In this document: positions 1-8,845 of the stretch, piece after piece
How positions within the stretch are numbered: the stretch's first letter is position 1
How the letters are laid out: each line of letters opens with the position of its first letter
DNA from: Pseudomonas sp. IPO3778
GTDB lineage: Bacteria > Pseudomonadota > Gammaproteobacteria > Pseudomonadales > Pseudomonadaceae
Direction: 5' to 3'
Assembly: GCF_013386825.1 (NCBI RefSeq)
Contig: NZ_JACARC010000017.1
Span: forward strand, 1-64,000
Length of the DNA: 64,000 nt
Position numbers and translations under genes: made by a program
The notes under the pieces: generated by a model
What the model was told of the DNA's origin: nothing
The model's input: only the letters and a program-made list of their open reading frames with translations
Database searches by the model: none

Positions 1-84
1 CATCGCGGCGGCCCGCGCAACCGGGCCGGAGTGCGGGCATGCCGAGCCTAGGCGAGGCACCGAGTGGTGGGGCAAAGACCTTTT

Positions 85-187
85 GGTTACTTTTGGGGCG
101 TTTGCCAAAAGTGACCCGCTGTAAGAGCGGAACCATAAGCCGCCGTTACCTAAATAACGGATATGTACTCAGTCAGGCGTACATATC
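85..187. repeat. Multi-hairpin intergenic repeat element
   Basis: Positions 1-269 carry no gene I can support. Within them four inverted repeats follow each other: 85-96 with 105-116 (12-bp arms, one G-U pair), 116-120 with 126-130, 143-148 with 155-160, and 160-168 with 179-187 (9-bp perfect arms). The text around 60-160 resembles a family of intergenic sequences common in P. fluorescens genomes; this is from memory, not a search. A pyrimidine-rich stretch with a C8 run follows at 188-206. The role is unknown; it could be a mobile non-coding repeat or the 3' end of an upstream transcript. Confidence 0.5.
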
Positions 188-269
188 TCCCCCCCCACCC
201 CACCTACGCAACCATTAGTTACAAGTTGGTGATAACCTCAGTTTCCCCCCACCCAGACCTGCCTCCCCG

Positions 270-1508
270 ATGCCCAGTGAACCCGCGCTGCTGTTACGTC
301 ACCACCGCCCTTTCATCGCGTTCTGGCTGGCGCGGATCTTTACCGCCAGCGGCTTCCAGATGCTCACCGTGGCCATCGGCTGGAACCTCTACCAACTGAC
401 CGGCAATGTACTGGACCTGGGCTTGGTCGGCCTGGTGGAGTTCGTGCCGCGAGTGCTGTTCATGCTGCACACCGGCCATGTGGCCGACCGCTATGAACGG
501 CGCAAGGTCGCGGCCATCTGCCAGACCGTGCAGGCCTTGATCGCGCTGTCCCTGGCAATTGGCGGACTGACCGGCAACGTCACCCGCGAGATGATTTTCA
601 TCCTGGCGTTCCTGCTGGGCGCAGCGCGCTCGTTTGAAATGCCCACCACCCAGGCCCTGCTGCCAAGCATCGTGCCCACCGCGCTGTTTCCCCGCGCAGT
701 AGCGTCGTCGCAGTCGGCGCAACAATTGGCGACCATCGTGGCGCCGGCCCTGGGCGGTTTGCTCTACGCCTTTGGCAGCGTCTGGGTGTATGGCCCCACC
801 GTGGTGCTGTACCTGATCGCCTGTGTGCTGACCCTGAACCTGCCCGCCCGGCAAACGCCGCTGAACAAGGCCAAGGCCACCATGGATTCGCTGCTGGCAG
901 GGATTCGCTTTATCCGCAGCCGGCCGGACATCCTCGGGGCGATTTCCCTCGACCTGTTTGCCGTACTGCTGGGCGGCGCCACGGCGCTGCTGCCGGTGTT
1001 TGCCAAGGACATTCTGCTGACCGGGCCGTGGGGGCTCGGGCTGCTGCGTTCGGCGCCGGCGGTCGGGGCGTTGATCATGTCGTTGTGGCTCGCACGGTTC
1101 GCGGTGGACCGGCATGTGGGGCGGATCATGTTTACCGCCGTCGGCGTGTTCGGTGTCGCCACCATTGCGTTCGGCCTGTCGACCTCGTTCTGGTTCTCCC
1201 TGGCCGTGCTGGTGGTATTGGGCGCGGCGGACATGATCAGCATGGTGATCCGCGCCTCGTTCGTGCAACTGGAAACCCCGGATGAAATGCGTGGCCGGGT
1301 CAGTGCGGTCAACGGCCTGTTTATCGGCGCGTCGAATCAGTTGGGCGAGTTTGAATCCGGGATCACCGCCCACTGGTTCGGCACCGTGCCGGCGGTGGTC
1401 ATGGGCGGGATCGGCACGCTGGTGGTGACCGGGGTCTGGATCAAACTGTTCCCGACCCTGGCCAACCGCGACCGCATGCATGTGCCGATGGAAGAACCCA
1501 AGGTTTAG
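270..1508 (+). CDS. MFS transporter, EntS/MFS_3-like exporter
   Basis: A 412-residue integral membrane protein with about twelve hydrophobic segments. The MFS motif between helices 2 and 3 reads GHVADRYERRKV at residues 69-80. The overall pattern, with FWLARIFTASGFQM near the N-terminus and an RGRVSAVNGLFIGASNQLGEFESG stretch (in two parts) near the end, fits the MFS_3 group that includes the siderophore exporter EntS. The substrate cannot be read from sequence. No clear ribosome binding site precedes this ATG, so the start is only probable. Its 3' end overlaps the convergent molybdenum hydroxylase gene by 4 bp. Confidence 0.8.
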   Translation: MPSEPALLLRHHRPFIAFWLARIFTASGFQMLTVAIGWNLYQLTGNVLDLGLVGLVEFVPRVLFMLHTGHVADRYERRKVAAICQTVQALIALSLAIGGLTGNVTREMIFILAFLLGAARSFEMPTTQALLPSIVPTALFPRAVASSQSAQQLATIVAPALGGLLYAFGSVWVYGPTVVLYLIACVLTLNLPARQTPLNKAKATMDSLLAGIRFIRSRPDILGAISLDLFAVLLGGATALLPVFAKDILLTGPWGLGLLRSAPAVGALIMSLWLARFAVDRHVGRIMFTAVGVFGVATIAFGLSTSFWFSLAVLVVLGAADMISMVIRASFVQLETPDEMRGRVSAVNGLFIGASNQLGEFESGITAHWFGTVPAVVMGGIGTLVVTGVWIKLFPTLANRDRMHVPMEEPKV

Positions 1509-3688
1509 AACACCTTGTCGAGGGTGACGGGAAAGTCCCGCACCCGCTTGCCGGTGGCGTGATACACCGCGTTGGCCACCGCCGCCGCTACCCCGACAAT
1601 CCCGATCTCGCCAACGCCCTTGGAACCCAACGCGTTGACGATTTCGTCGCGTTCTTCGACGAACAGCACGTCAATCTCGCCGATATCCGCGTTTACCGGA
1701 ATGTGGTATTCGGCCAGGCTGTGGTTCATGTAGCGGCCCAGTTGATGATCAATCTGGGTCTCTTCATGCAACGCCATGCCAATCCCCCAGACCACCCCGC
1801 CAAGGATCTGGCTACGGGCCATTTTCGGATTAACCACCCTCCCCGCCGCAATCGCACTGACCACCCGGCTGACCTTGATGGTGCCCAAGTCCTCATCCAC
1901 CCGCACTTCGACAAACACCGCCGAATGCGTGGCGCAGGCATAGCCTTCTCGCTGTTTGCCCGGCTCGCAATCCACCTGCACTTCCAGCGCCTGTTCGCCG
2001 CTGTCCTGCACCAGTTGCGCGAGGGAGATGTGCTGGTCACCGGCATGCAACTGGCCATTTTCAAACCGCGCCGACTCAGCGTCTTTAAAGGCCGGGTAAG
2101 TCCTGCGCGCAATGTCCAACAGCGTGGCATTCAACGCCTCACATGCCTGCTGCACCGCGCTGCCCACCGACGACACGGTAAACGAGCCACCCTGCAACGG
2201 TGCCGTCGGCAGTGATGAGTCACCCAGCAGAAACGTCACGTCTCCCACTGGAACGCCACTGGCCTGGGCGGCAATCTGGGCCATGACCGTGTAAGTGCCG
2301 GTGCCAATATCCGTTGTGGCGCTGCTGACCGTGAGTTTGCCGAGGTGGTCGATGCGCGCCTTGGCGCTGGCCTTCATTTGCAGGGCTTCCCACACGCCAC
2401 CGGCCATGCCCCAACCAATCAGCTGACGGCCATCACGCATGCTCCGCGGCTCCGGGTTGCGCTGGCTCCAGCCGAACCGTTCGGCACCTTCGCTGTAGCA
2501 TTCGCGCAAGGCCTTGCTGGACCAGGGCTTGTCTTCGTTCTGATTGCGCTCGGCATAGTTGATCAACCGCAACTGCACCGGGTCGATGCCCAGGGCGCAG
2601 GCCAGTTCGTCCATGGCGCACTCCAGGCCGACCACCCCGAGGGCGGCACCCGGCGCACGCACGTCCAACGGCGTGAACACATCCAGCGGCACCAGTTTGT
2701 AGGTCAGCTGCACGTTGTCGCAGTGATAAAGCATGCCGCTCCATTCCACCACGTGTTCGCTGAAGTCCTCGAAGCGCGAGGTCTGGCCGATGGCGGTGTG
2801 GCCCAGCGCAAGCAAGCGGCCATTCGCGGCAGCACCCAATTGCAGGCGCTGCAAGGTGCGCGGGCGATAGCCGAAGGTGAACATCTGTTGGCGCGTCAGG
2901 GTGACGCGCACCGAGCGTTTCAATGCCAGCGAGGCCATCACCGCCAACGGCAGTTGGTACTGCGGGCGCAGGCCGGAACCAAAAGCACCGCCGACGAATG
3001 CGGCAAAGATCCGCACCTGGCTTTTATCCAGACCAAAGACTTTTTGCACGTAGGCCTGGCAATTCTGCGGGCCCTGGGTCTTGTCGTGGATATGCAGGGT
3101 GCCATCCGGCTGGTACAGCACGGTACTGGCGTGGGGCTCCATCGGGTTGTGGTGTTCGATGGGCGTGCTGTAGTGCAGATCCAGGCGGGTGGCAGCGCCG
3201 GTCCATTCAGCCTGGAAGTTGCCCCGCGGCGTGGGCGGTGTTTGCGGCGACAGGTGCGCCTGGCCCTGCAAGGCCAGCAGGTCGGTCTCGGCGGGCTCGG
3301 CTGCGTATTCGATCTGCACCAGGGAACCGGCGTGGCGGGCCAGTTCGAGGTTGTCGGCAATCACCAACGCCAACGGCTGGCCGCTGTAGAGCACGCGGTC
3401 GTTATACAGCGGGCGAAACGGCGAGCCGTCGGCGGCATCGGCGTCGGCGTAGCTGTCATCGTAACTGGCCAGTTTCGGGCGGTTGAGGTGATCGAGCACC
3501 ATCACCACACCCGGCAGCGCCAGGGCTTTGGACGCATCGATGCGAATGACGCGCCCCTTGGCGATGTTGCTCGACACCACGCTGCCGTGCAGCAGGCCAT
3601 CTTCGGCAAACTCACCGGCATAACGCGCTTGCCCGGTGACCTTGAGCAGACCATCCACCCGGTCCAATGGTTGGCCGATCGCACTCAT
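1505..3688 (-). CDS. Molybdopterin-binding large subunit, xanthine dehydrogenase family (PaoC/YagR-like)
   Basis: 727 residues, close to E. coli PaoC (about 732). It should bind the molybdenum cofactor and oxidise aldehydes or N-heterocycles by hydroxylation. The N-terminal ab hammerhead domain (about 15-130) is followed by the Moco domains. The C-terminal GSKGVGEIG motif carries the conserved catalytic glutamate at about residue 694, and FVGGAFGSGLRPQ is the glycine-rich cofactor-contact loop. It is the last gene of a minus-strand operon (2Fe-2S, FAD, Moco subunits) and overlaps the FAD subunit gene by 4 bp. No accessory chaperone (XdhC/PaoD) gene lies alongside in the window. The substrate is unknown. 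Confidence 0.88.
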   Translation of the reverse strand: MSAIGQPLDRVDGLLKVTGQARYAGEFAEDGLLHGSVVSSNIAKGRVIRIDASKALALPGVVMVLDHLNRPKLASYDDSYADADAADGSPFRPLYNDRVLYSGQPLALVIADNLELARHAGSLVQIEYAAEPAETDLLALQGQAHLSPQTPPTPRGNFQAEWTGAATRLDLHYSTPIEHHNPMEPHASTVLYQPDGTLHIHDKTQGPQNCQAYVQKVFGLDKSQVRIFAAFVGGAFGSGLRPQYQLPLAVMASLALKRSVRVTLTRQQMFTFGYRPRTLQRLQLGAAANGRLLALGHTAIGQTSRFEDFSEHVVEWSGMLYHCDNVQLTYKLVPLDVFTPLDVRAPGAALGVVGLECAMDELACALGIDPVQLRLINYAERNQNEDKPWSSKALRECYSEGAERFGWSQRNPEPRSMRDGRQLIGWGMAGGVWEALQMKASAKARIDHLGKLTVSSATTDIGTGTYTVMAQIAAQASGVPVGDVTFLLGDSSLPTAPLQGGSFTVSSVGSAVQQACEALNATLLDIARRTYPAFKDAESARFENGQLHAGDQHISLAQLVQDSGEQALEVQVDCEPGKQREGYACATHSAVFVEVRVDEDLGTIKVSRVVSAIAAGRVVNPKMARSQILGGVVWGIGMALHEETQIDHQLGRYMNHSLAEYHIPVNADIGEIDVLFVEERDEIVNALGSKGVGEIGIVGVAAAVANAVYHATGKRVRDFPVTLDKVF

Positions 3689-4674
3689 GATGTGGCTCCT
3701 GCAACAGCGGCATCGCTCAGGGCGCGAATGATCGCGCGGCGTGCCAGTTTGATCTTGAAGCCGTTGTGTTCCAAAGGCTCGGCGTCTTGCAGCATGGCTT
3801 CGGCGGCGGCGCTGAAAGTTTCGCGGCTGACGGACTGGCCGATCAGCGCCGCCTCCACTGCGCGGTCCCGCCAGGGTTTGTGGGCGACGCCGCCCAGGGC
3901 CAGCCGGGCATCCACGATCGCATCGCCGTCCAACTCCAGCGCTGCCGCAACGGATACCAGTGCGAAGGCATAAGACGCCCGGTCGCGGACTTTCAGGTAG
4001 TGGCTGTGGGCAGCCAGGTGGTCGGCGGGTAACTCGATCGCCGTGATCAATTCGTCGTCGGCCAGCTGGTTATCCCGCTGGGGCGCATCGCCCGGCAACC
4101 GGTGGAAGTCGGCAAACTCGATGACCCGCGCACCGCCTCGGCCTTGCACATGCACCCGGGCATCCAGGGCGGCCAGGGCCACGCACATGTCCGAGGGATG
4201 GGTGGCGACGCACTGGTCGCTGGCGCCGAGGATCGCGTGGATGCGGTTCAAACCGACCCGCGCCGGGCAGCCGCTGCCGGGTTCGCGTTTGTTGCAGGGC
4301 ACGGCGGCGTCATAGAAGTAGTAGCAACGGGTGCGCTGCAACAGGTTGCCGCCGGTGCTGGCCATGTTGCGCAATTGCGGCGACGCGCCCGCGAGGATCG
4401 CCTGGGACAGCAGAGGGTAGCGTTGTTCGATCAGCGGGTGCCAGGCCAGGTCGGCGTTGCTCACCAAGGCGCCGATCATCAGGCCGCCCTCGGTGGTTTC
4501 TTCAACGTCGCGAAGGGGCAGGCCGGTGATATCGATCAGGTGTTCGGGGCGGCTGATGTTCTCTTTCATCAAGTCCAGCAGGTTGGTACCGCCGGCGATA
4601 AAGCGCGACACCGGGCTGGCCAGATGCACCGCCTCCTGCACATCGGCCGGTTTGCTGTAATGGAAGGGATTCAT
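3685..4674 (-). CDS. FAD-binding subunit, xanthine dehydrogenase family (PaoB/YagS-like)
   Basis: 329 residues. The N-terminal half shows the FAD-pyrophosphate signature FIAGGTNLLDLMKE near residue 26 and the ASPQLRNMASTGGNLLQ segment. Immediately after this is TRCYYFYDAAVPCNKREPGSGC (read as two pieces around VPC), an insert with three cysteines. In PaoB this region holds an extra [4Fe-4S] cluster, so this subunit probably carries one too. It passes electrons between the 2Fe-2S subunit and the acceptor. The gene overlaps both neighbours by ATGA-type junctions, which points to translational coupling in a three-gene operon. Confidence 0.88.
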   Translation of the reverse strand: MNPFHYSKPADVQEAVHLASPVSRFIAGGTNLLDLMKENISRPEHLIDITGLPLRDVEETTEGGLMIGALVSNADLAWHPLIEQRYPLLSQAILAGASPQLRNMASTGGNLLQRTRCYYFYDAAVPCNKREPGSGCPARVGLNRIHAILGASDQCVATHPSDMCVALAALDARVHVQGRGGARVIEFADFHRLPGDAPQRDNQLADDELITAIELPADHLAAHSHYLKVRDRASYAFALVSVAAALELDGDAIVDARLALGGVAHKPWRDRAVEAALIGQSVSRETFSAAAEAMLQDAEPLEHNGFKIKLARRAIIRALSDAAVAGATS

Positions 4675-5195
4675 TGTTCACCGCCCTGGGTGCGGCACGC
4701 CGGCAAGGCTTCTTCGATGGCGTCGCGAATGTTGTTGTAGGCACCGCAGCGGCACAGGTTGCCGCTCATCAGCTCCTGAATTTGCGCCGTGTTGCAGGCT
4801 CGGCCTTCACGGGCCAGGCCCACCGCCGAACAAATCTGCCCCGGCGTGCAGTAGCCGCACTGGAAAGCATCGTGCTTGATAAAAGCCTGTTGCATCGGGT
4901 GCAGCCTTTCACCCGAGGCCAGGCCTTCGATGGTGGTCAACTCGGCGCCGTCGCACATCACCGCCAGTGTCAGGCAGGCGTTCACCCGCTTGCCGTTGAG
5001 CAACACCGTGCAGGCGCCGCACTGACCGTGGTCGCAGCCCTTCTTCGTGCCGGTCAGGTCCAGCTGTTCGCGCAGCAGGTCCAGCAGGGTGGTCCAAGGC
5101 AACACATCCAATTGGATGTCTCGGCGATTGAGCATCAGGCTTATCGGATGAGTAACAAACGGCTTGGCCGCAGCAACGTCGGGGGTCGCGCTCAT
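4671..5195 (-). CDS. (2Fe-2S)-binding small subunit, xanthine dehydrogenase family
   Basis: 174 residues with two [2Fe-2S] domains: a plant-ferredoxin-type one with KKGCDHGQCGACTVLLNG and a downstream Cys, and a C-terminal one with QCGYCTPGQ and GNLCRCGAY. The ATG at 5195 is preferred over the upstream GTG at 5201 because a GAGG stands five bases before it. Unlike E. coli PaoA I see no twin-arginine signal peptide, so the complex is probably cytoplasmic. First gene of the three-gene operon; it supplies the electron-transfer centres between the molybdenum site and FAD. Confidence 0.88.
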   Translation of the reverse strand: MSATPDVAAAKPFVTHPISLMLNRRDIQLDVLPWTTLLDLLREQLDLTGTKKGCDHGQCGACTVLLNGKRVNACLTLAVMCDGAELTTIEGLASGERLHPMQQAFIKHDAFQCGYCTPGQICSAVGLAREGRACNTAQIQELMSGNLCRCGAYNNIRDAIEEALPACRTQGGEQ

Positions 5196-5301
5196 AAACA
5201 CCTCACGGATTGGTGTGCAATCGCGGCGTTCAGGAAAGTCGCCGTCTTAGCGGTACGACTGGCGGGGGTTATGAGCGTTCAAGACAATTGATGGGTGGCG
5301 A

Positions 5302-5748
5302 TCAACGAATGCTGAGGGTCGTCACCAGCTGGTTGCGCGGTGCGTTGATCGAGGTGTTGCTGTACTGGAACGTGCCACCGGCTTCGATATCCACCTGGAA
5401 TGCATAGATGTAGCCCATCAACCTGCCGGCGCCACTGCACGCCTGGCTGATGGAGCCCACCTGGCAGATCGGCGTCCGGCTGCCCGACAGCGAGGCGCCA
5501 TCGAAGAACGCCTGGGAGCTGTTGCCCAAGCCGACCTCCATCACGTACACGAGCGTTTGCCCGCGGTGCGTGCACATCTGGGTGCTGGCCGCTCGTTCAG
5601 GGATGGTTTCCGTGCACGTGGCCGACTGCACCTTGAATACCCGCACCTCGCTCAACGCCGGTGCAGGCGCGCCCCAAGCCGGTGCTGCGCCGAGCCACAG
5701 GCCGATACAACCGAACAGAGCTAGACTCCAGGCGCTGGCTTTTTTCAT
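5302..5748 (-). CDS. Small secreted protein, DUF4879-like
   Basis: 148 residues from the internal ATG at 5748, which starts a good Sec signal peptide (MKKASAWSLALFGCIGLWLG, cut near AWG-AP). The mature part holds six cysteines (for example ATCTETIP, MCTHRGQT, ICQVGSISQACSG), which suggests disulfide bonds and a periplasmic or extracellular location. It resembles proteins annotated DUF4879 in Pseudomonas; I recall this rather than having searched it. An upstream in-frame ATG at 5817 would put 23 polar residues before the signal peptide and is less likely. Function unknown. Confidence 0.65.
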   Translation of the reverse strand: MKKASAWSLALFGCIGLWLGAAPAWGAPAPALSEVRVFKVQSATCTETIPERAASTQMCTHRGQTLVYVMEVGLGNSSQAFFDGASLSGSRTPICQVGSISQACSGAGRLMGYIYAFQVDIEAGGTFQYSNTSINAPRNQLVTTLSIR

Positions 5749-5895
5749 GCTGTCGATGACCCTGTAATAAACGTCGGCGCAGTATGCCTCAAGGCCATGA
5801 TCAAGCCTATGCGCCACTGGCCCTCGGCTGCTGGTATGATGCGCCGCTTTTTCCGATCCTCTCTGGAACCACAGGCGCTTGGCGCAGTTTGTGCT

Positions 5896-5935
5896 TTGAC
5901 TTAGAGGTCAACAAATAACGACGCAAAATAGCGTC
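5896..5935 (+). promoter_or_regulatory. Two dyads in the leader of the purine permease gene
   Basis: Upstream of the permease start at 5949 are TTGAC-N6-GTCAA (5896-5911) and GACGC-N6-GCGTC (5920-5935). They may be operator half-sites or small RNA hairpins close to the ribosome binding site. No known purine riboswitch core is visible. Confidence 0.3.
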
Positions 5936-5948
5936 ACTGGGAGCAGGC

Positions 5949-7244
5949 ATGCTGGAAAAGCTGTTTCAACTCAAGGCACACAATACGAATGTGCGCACCG
6001 AGATTCTTGCGGGCGTCACCACCTTCCTGGCCATGGCCTACATCCTGTTCGTCAACCCGAGCATTCTCGGCGAGACCGGCATGGACAAGGGCGCGGTCTT
6101 CGTTGCGACCTGCCTGGCGGCCGCCATCGGCTCCACCGTGATGGGCCTGATCGCCAACTACCCGATTGCCCTGGCACCGGGCATGGGCCTCAATGCGTTC
6201 TTCACCTACACCGTGGTCCTGCACATGGGCCATACCTGGCAAGTGGCGCTGGGGGCGGTGTTCATCTCGGCGGTGCTGTTCTTCCTGCTGTCGATCTTCC
6301 GCATCCGTGAATGGATCATCAACAGCATCCCGTTGCCGCTGCGCTCGGCGATTGCGGCGGGTATCGGCCTGTTCCTGGCGCTGATCGCCCTGCACAACGC
6401 CGGCATCGTGGTCAGCAACCCGGCCACCATGGTGGGCCTGGGCGACCTGAAACAACCGGCGCCGATCCTAGCCACCCTGGGTTTCGCGCTGATTGTTGCG
6501 CTGGAAGCCCTGAAAGTGCGCGGCGCAGTGTTGATCGGCATCCTGGTGGTGACCATCGCCTCCATCGTGCTGGGCTTTACCCCGTTCGGCGGCGTGATGT
6601 CGATGCCACCTTCGCTGGCCCCGACCTTCCTGCAGCTGGACATTAAAGGCGCGCTGGACATCGGTCTGGTGAGCGTGATTTTCGCCTTCCTGTTCGTCGA
6701 CCTGTTCGACAACTCCGGCACCCTGATCGGCGTCGCCAAGCGCGCAGGTCTCATGGGCAAGGACGGCCACATGCCGAAGATGGGCCGTGCGCTGATCGCC
6801 GACAGTACTGCCGCCATGGCCGGCTCCCTGCTGGGCACCTCCACCACCACCAGCTATATCGAATCGGCGGCAGGCGTGAGCGCCGGTGGCCGTACCGGTT
6901 TGACGGCCGTTGTGGTCGCGATCCTGTTCCTGCTGGCGCTGTTCTTCTCGCCACTGGCGGCCAGCGTACCGGCCTTCGCCACCGCGCCGGCGCTGCTGTT
7001 TGTGGCCGTGCTGATGACCTCGGGCCTGGCCGAAATCGACTGGGACGACATCACCGTCGCCGCACCGGTGGTGATCACCGCCCTGGCGATGCCATTCACT
7101 TATTCCATCGCCAACGGCATTGCCTTCGGTTTCATCGCCTGGACCGCCATCAAGCTGCTTTCGGGCCGCTACCGTGAGCTGAACCCGGCGCTGGTGATCC
7201 TGTCGATTCTGTTTGTGATCAAGCTGGGCTGGTTCAACGCATGA
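5949..7244 (+). CDS. NCS2 family purine permease (adenine/guanine/hypoxanthine, AzgA-like)
   Basis: 431 residues, a normal length for the AzgA/PbuG group of proton-coupled purine permeases in the inner membrane. Signatures are the N-terminal [20 protein letters not shown], the [16 protein letters not shown] segment and the [20 protein letters not shown] segment, all typical of this family. Hydrophobic segments cover nearly the whole chain. The stop codon overlaps the start of trmA by 4 bp (ATGA at 7241-7244), so the two are co-translated. The exact base specificity cannot be told from sequence. Confidence 0.9.
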   Translation: MLEKLFQLKAHNTNVRTEILAGVTTFLAMAYILFVNPSILGETGMDKGAVFVATCLAAAIGSTVMGLIANYPIALAPGMGLNAFFTYTVVLHMGHTWQVALGAVFISAVLFFLLSIFRIREWIINSIPLPLRSAIAAGIGLFLALIALHNAGIVVSNPATMVGLGDLKQPAPILATLGFALIVALEALKVRGAVLIGILVVTIASIVLGFTPFGGVMSMPPSLAPTFLQLDIKGALDIGLVSVIFAFLFVDLFDNSGTLIGVAKRAGLMGKDGHMPKMGRALIADSTAAMAGSLLGTSTTTSYIESAAGVSAGGRTGLTAVVVAILFLLALFFSPLAASVPAFATAPALLFVAVLMTSGLAEIDWDDITVAAPVVITALAMPFTYSIANGIAFGFIAWTAIKLLSGRYRELNPALVILSILFVIKLGWFNA

Positions 7245-8320
7245 CTTTTGACGCCGCAAGCTACACCGTTCAACTGCAAGACAAGGTCACGCGCTTGCGT
7301 GACCTGCTGGCGCCGTTCGACGCGCCGGAGCCTCAGGTGTTCGACTCGCCCTTGCAGAACTTCCGCCTGCGGGCGGAGTTCCGCCTGTGGCGCGAAGGCG
7401 GTGAGCGCCACTACGCAATGTTCTCCCAGGATGACAAGCGCACGCCGATCCTCATCGAAGAGTTCCCGATTGCCAGCCTGCGCATCAACCAGTTGATGCC
7501 GCAGCTCAAGGCCGCCTGGCAAGCCAGCGCCGCCCTGAGCCACAAGCTGTTCCAGGTGGAGTTCCTCACCACCCTGGCGGGCGATGCGATGATCACCCTG
7601 TGCTATCACCGCCCGCTGGACGAGCATTGGCACACCGCCGCGAACAAGCTGGCGGCTGATCTGAATGTCAGCATCATCGGCCGTTCCAAGGGCAAGCGTG
7701 ACGTGATCGGCCGCGATTACGTGGTCGAGAAACTCGACGTTGGCGGGCGCACCTTCAGCTACCGCCAGCCCGAAGGCGCGTTCACCCAGCCCAACGGCAC
7801 GGTGAACCAGAAGATGCTCAACTGGGCGTACGAAGCCCTGGGCGATCGCCGTGATGATTTGCTGGAGCTGTACTGCGGCAACGGCAACTTCACCCTGCCC
7901 CTGGCTACCCGCGTACGCAAAGTGCTGGCCACCGAGATCAGCAAGACTTCGGTGAACGCGGCCCTGAGCAACCTCGATGAAAACGCGGTGGATAACGTCA
8001 CCCTGGTGCGTTTGTCTGCTGAAGAACTGACCGAAGCCTTGAACGAAGTGCGGCCGTTCCGACGCCTGCACGGCATCGACCTCAAGGGCTACGAGTTCGG
8101 CAGCGTGTTCGTCGACCCGCCGCGTGCGGGCATGGACCCGGACACCTGCGAACTGACCCGGCGCTTCGAAAACATCCTGTACATCTCCTGCAACCCGGAG
8201 ACGCTGGCGGCGAACATTGCGCAACTGCATGACACGCACCGGATTACCCAGTGCGCGATGTTTGACCAGTTCCCGTGGACCCACCACATGGAATCGGGCG
8301 TGTTGCTGACCCGGCGTTAA
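7241..8320 (+). CDS. trmA: tRNA (uracil-5-)-methyltransferase TrmA
   Basis: 359 residues, close to E. coli TrmA (366). It methylates U54 in the T-loop of tRNA using S-adenosylmethionine. The SAM-binding motif [16 protein letters not shown] is followed by [10 protein letters not shown]; the catalytic nucleophile is C317 in [11 protein letters not shown] and the general-base glutamate is E351 in HHMESGVLL. No N-terminal TRAM domain or FeS cysteine cluster is seen, which separates TrmA from RlmC/RlmD. It overlaps the upstream purine permease gene by 4 bp, which suggests one transcript. Confidence 0.95.
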   Translation: MTFDAASYTVQLQDKVTRLRDLLAPFDAPEPQVFDSPLQNFRLRAEFRLWREGGERHYAMFSQDDKRTPILIEEFPIASLRINQLMPQLKAAWQASAALSHKLFQVEFLTTLAGDAMITLCYHRPLDEHWHTAANKLAADLNVSIIGRSKGKRDVIGRDYVVEKLDVGGRTFSYRQPEGAFTQPNGTVNQKMLNWAYEALGDRRDDLLELYCGNGNFTLPLATRVRKVLATEISKTSVNAALSNLDENAVDNVTLVRLSAEELTEALNEVRPFRRLHGIDLKGYEFGSVFVDPPRAGMDPDTCELTRRFENILYISCNPETLAANIAQLHDTHRITQCAMFDQFPWTHHMESGVLLTRR

Positions 8321-8342
8321 GTACCCAGGCCACTGAACGTAT

Positions 8343-8374
8343 CCAATGTGGGAGCTGTCCAGCCCTCACATTGG
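8343..8374. repeat. Short REP-derived palindrome
   Basis: CCAATGTGGGAGCTG and CAGCCCTCACATTGG face each other with only two bases between them. The arms carry the same ATGTGGGAGC head as the full REP pairs elsewhere in the window, so this looks like a collapsed or decayed copy. It could act as a hairpin between the convergent trmA and DUF2442 genes. Confidence 0.5.
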
Positions 8375-8377
8375 TAC

Positions 8378-8845
8378 TCATGTCTCAGTTGAATCACCGT
8401 CTTCCAGCACCTCCTTGCGTGGCCGCCCGCCCTTCTTGCCATTGGCTCGGGCGGCAGCGGATTTGGCGGCGCTGCTCTTGCGACCGTTGTGGGAGGCCAC
8501 CAGGCTTGTCGCCAGGGCCATTAAAGGCGCGCTTGTGGCGATAAGGCCCGTGATGGAAACATCCAGGTCCCGGGCCTCACAGCAAACCGCCCTGCCACCA
8601 AACCCGACGTCCAACTGCTGGAAATCCTGCAAGGTAAACCCGTCGAACTCCGGCAGGCCCGCCACCGGCAACAGGATGCGACTGCCGTCGCTGAAGCCAA
8701 TGGACAGGCAGTCATTCTCATAACGCACGTTACTGGCGTTGGCGTACAGACGCTTTGACCTGCGCCCCCGGTCTATCGCCGCGTCGATATCGGCCTCGGT
8801 GATCGGTACGTACGGTAGAACGTTGGCTTTTACGATTTTTTTCAT
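8378..8845 (-). CDS. DUF2442 domain protein, putative partner of the DUF4160 protein
   Basis: 155 residues. The central part (about 35-85), RYENDCLSIGFSDGSRILLPV and LPEFDGFTLQDFQQLDVGFGG, matches the DUF2442 pattern. The C-terminus, KSAAARANGKKGGRPRKE, is basic with an NGKKGGRPRK motif often seen at the end of DNA-associated small proteins. It is longer than the usual DUF2442 protein (about 80-100 residues). Its start codon overlaps the stop of the upstream DUF4160 gene (ATGA, 8842-8845), so the two are translationally coupled. DUF4160/DUF2442 neighbours are widespread and have been proposed as toxin-antitoxin-like pairs; this gene would be the DNA-binding or antitoxin side. Not proven. Confidence 0.7.
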   Translation of the reverse strand: MKKIVKANVLPYVPITEADIDAAIDRGRRSKRLYANASNVRYENDCLSIGFSDGSRILLPVAGLPEFDGFTLQDFQQLDVGFGGRAVCCEARDLDVSITGLIATSAPLMALATSLVASHNGRKSSAAKSAAARANGKKGGRPRKEVLEDGDSTET

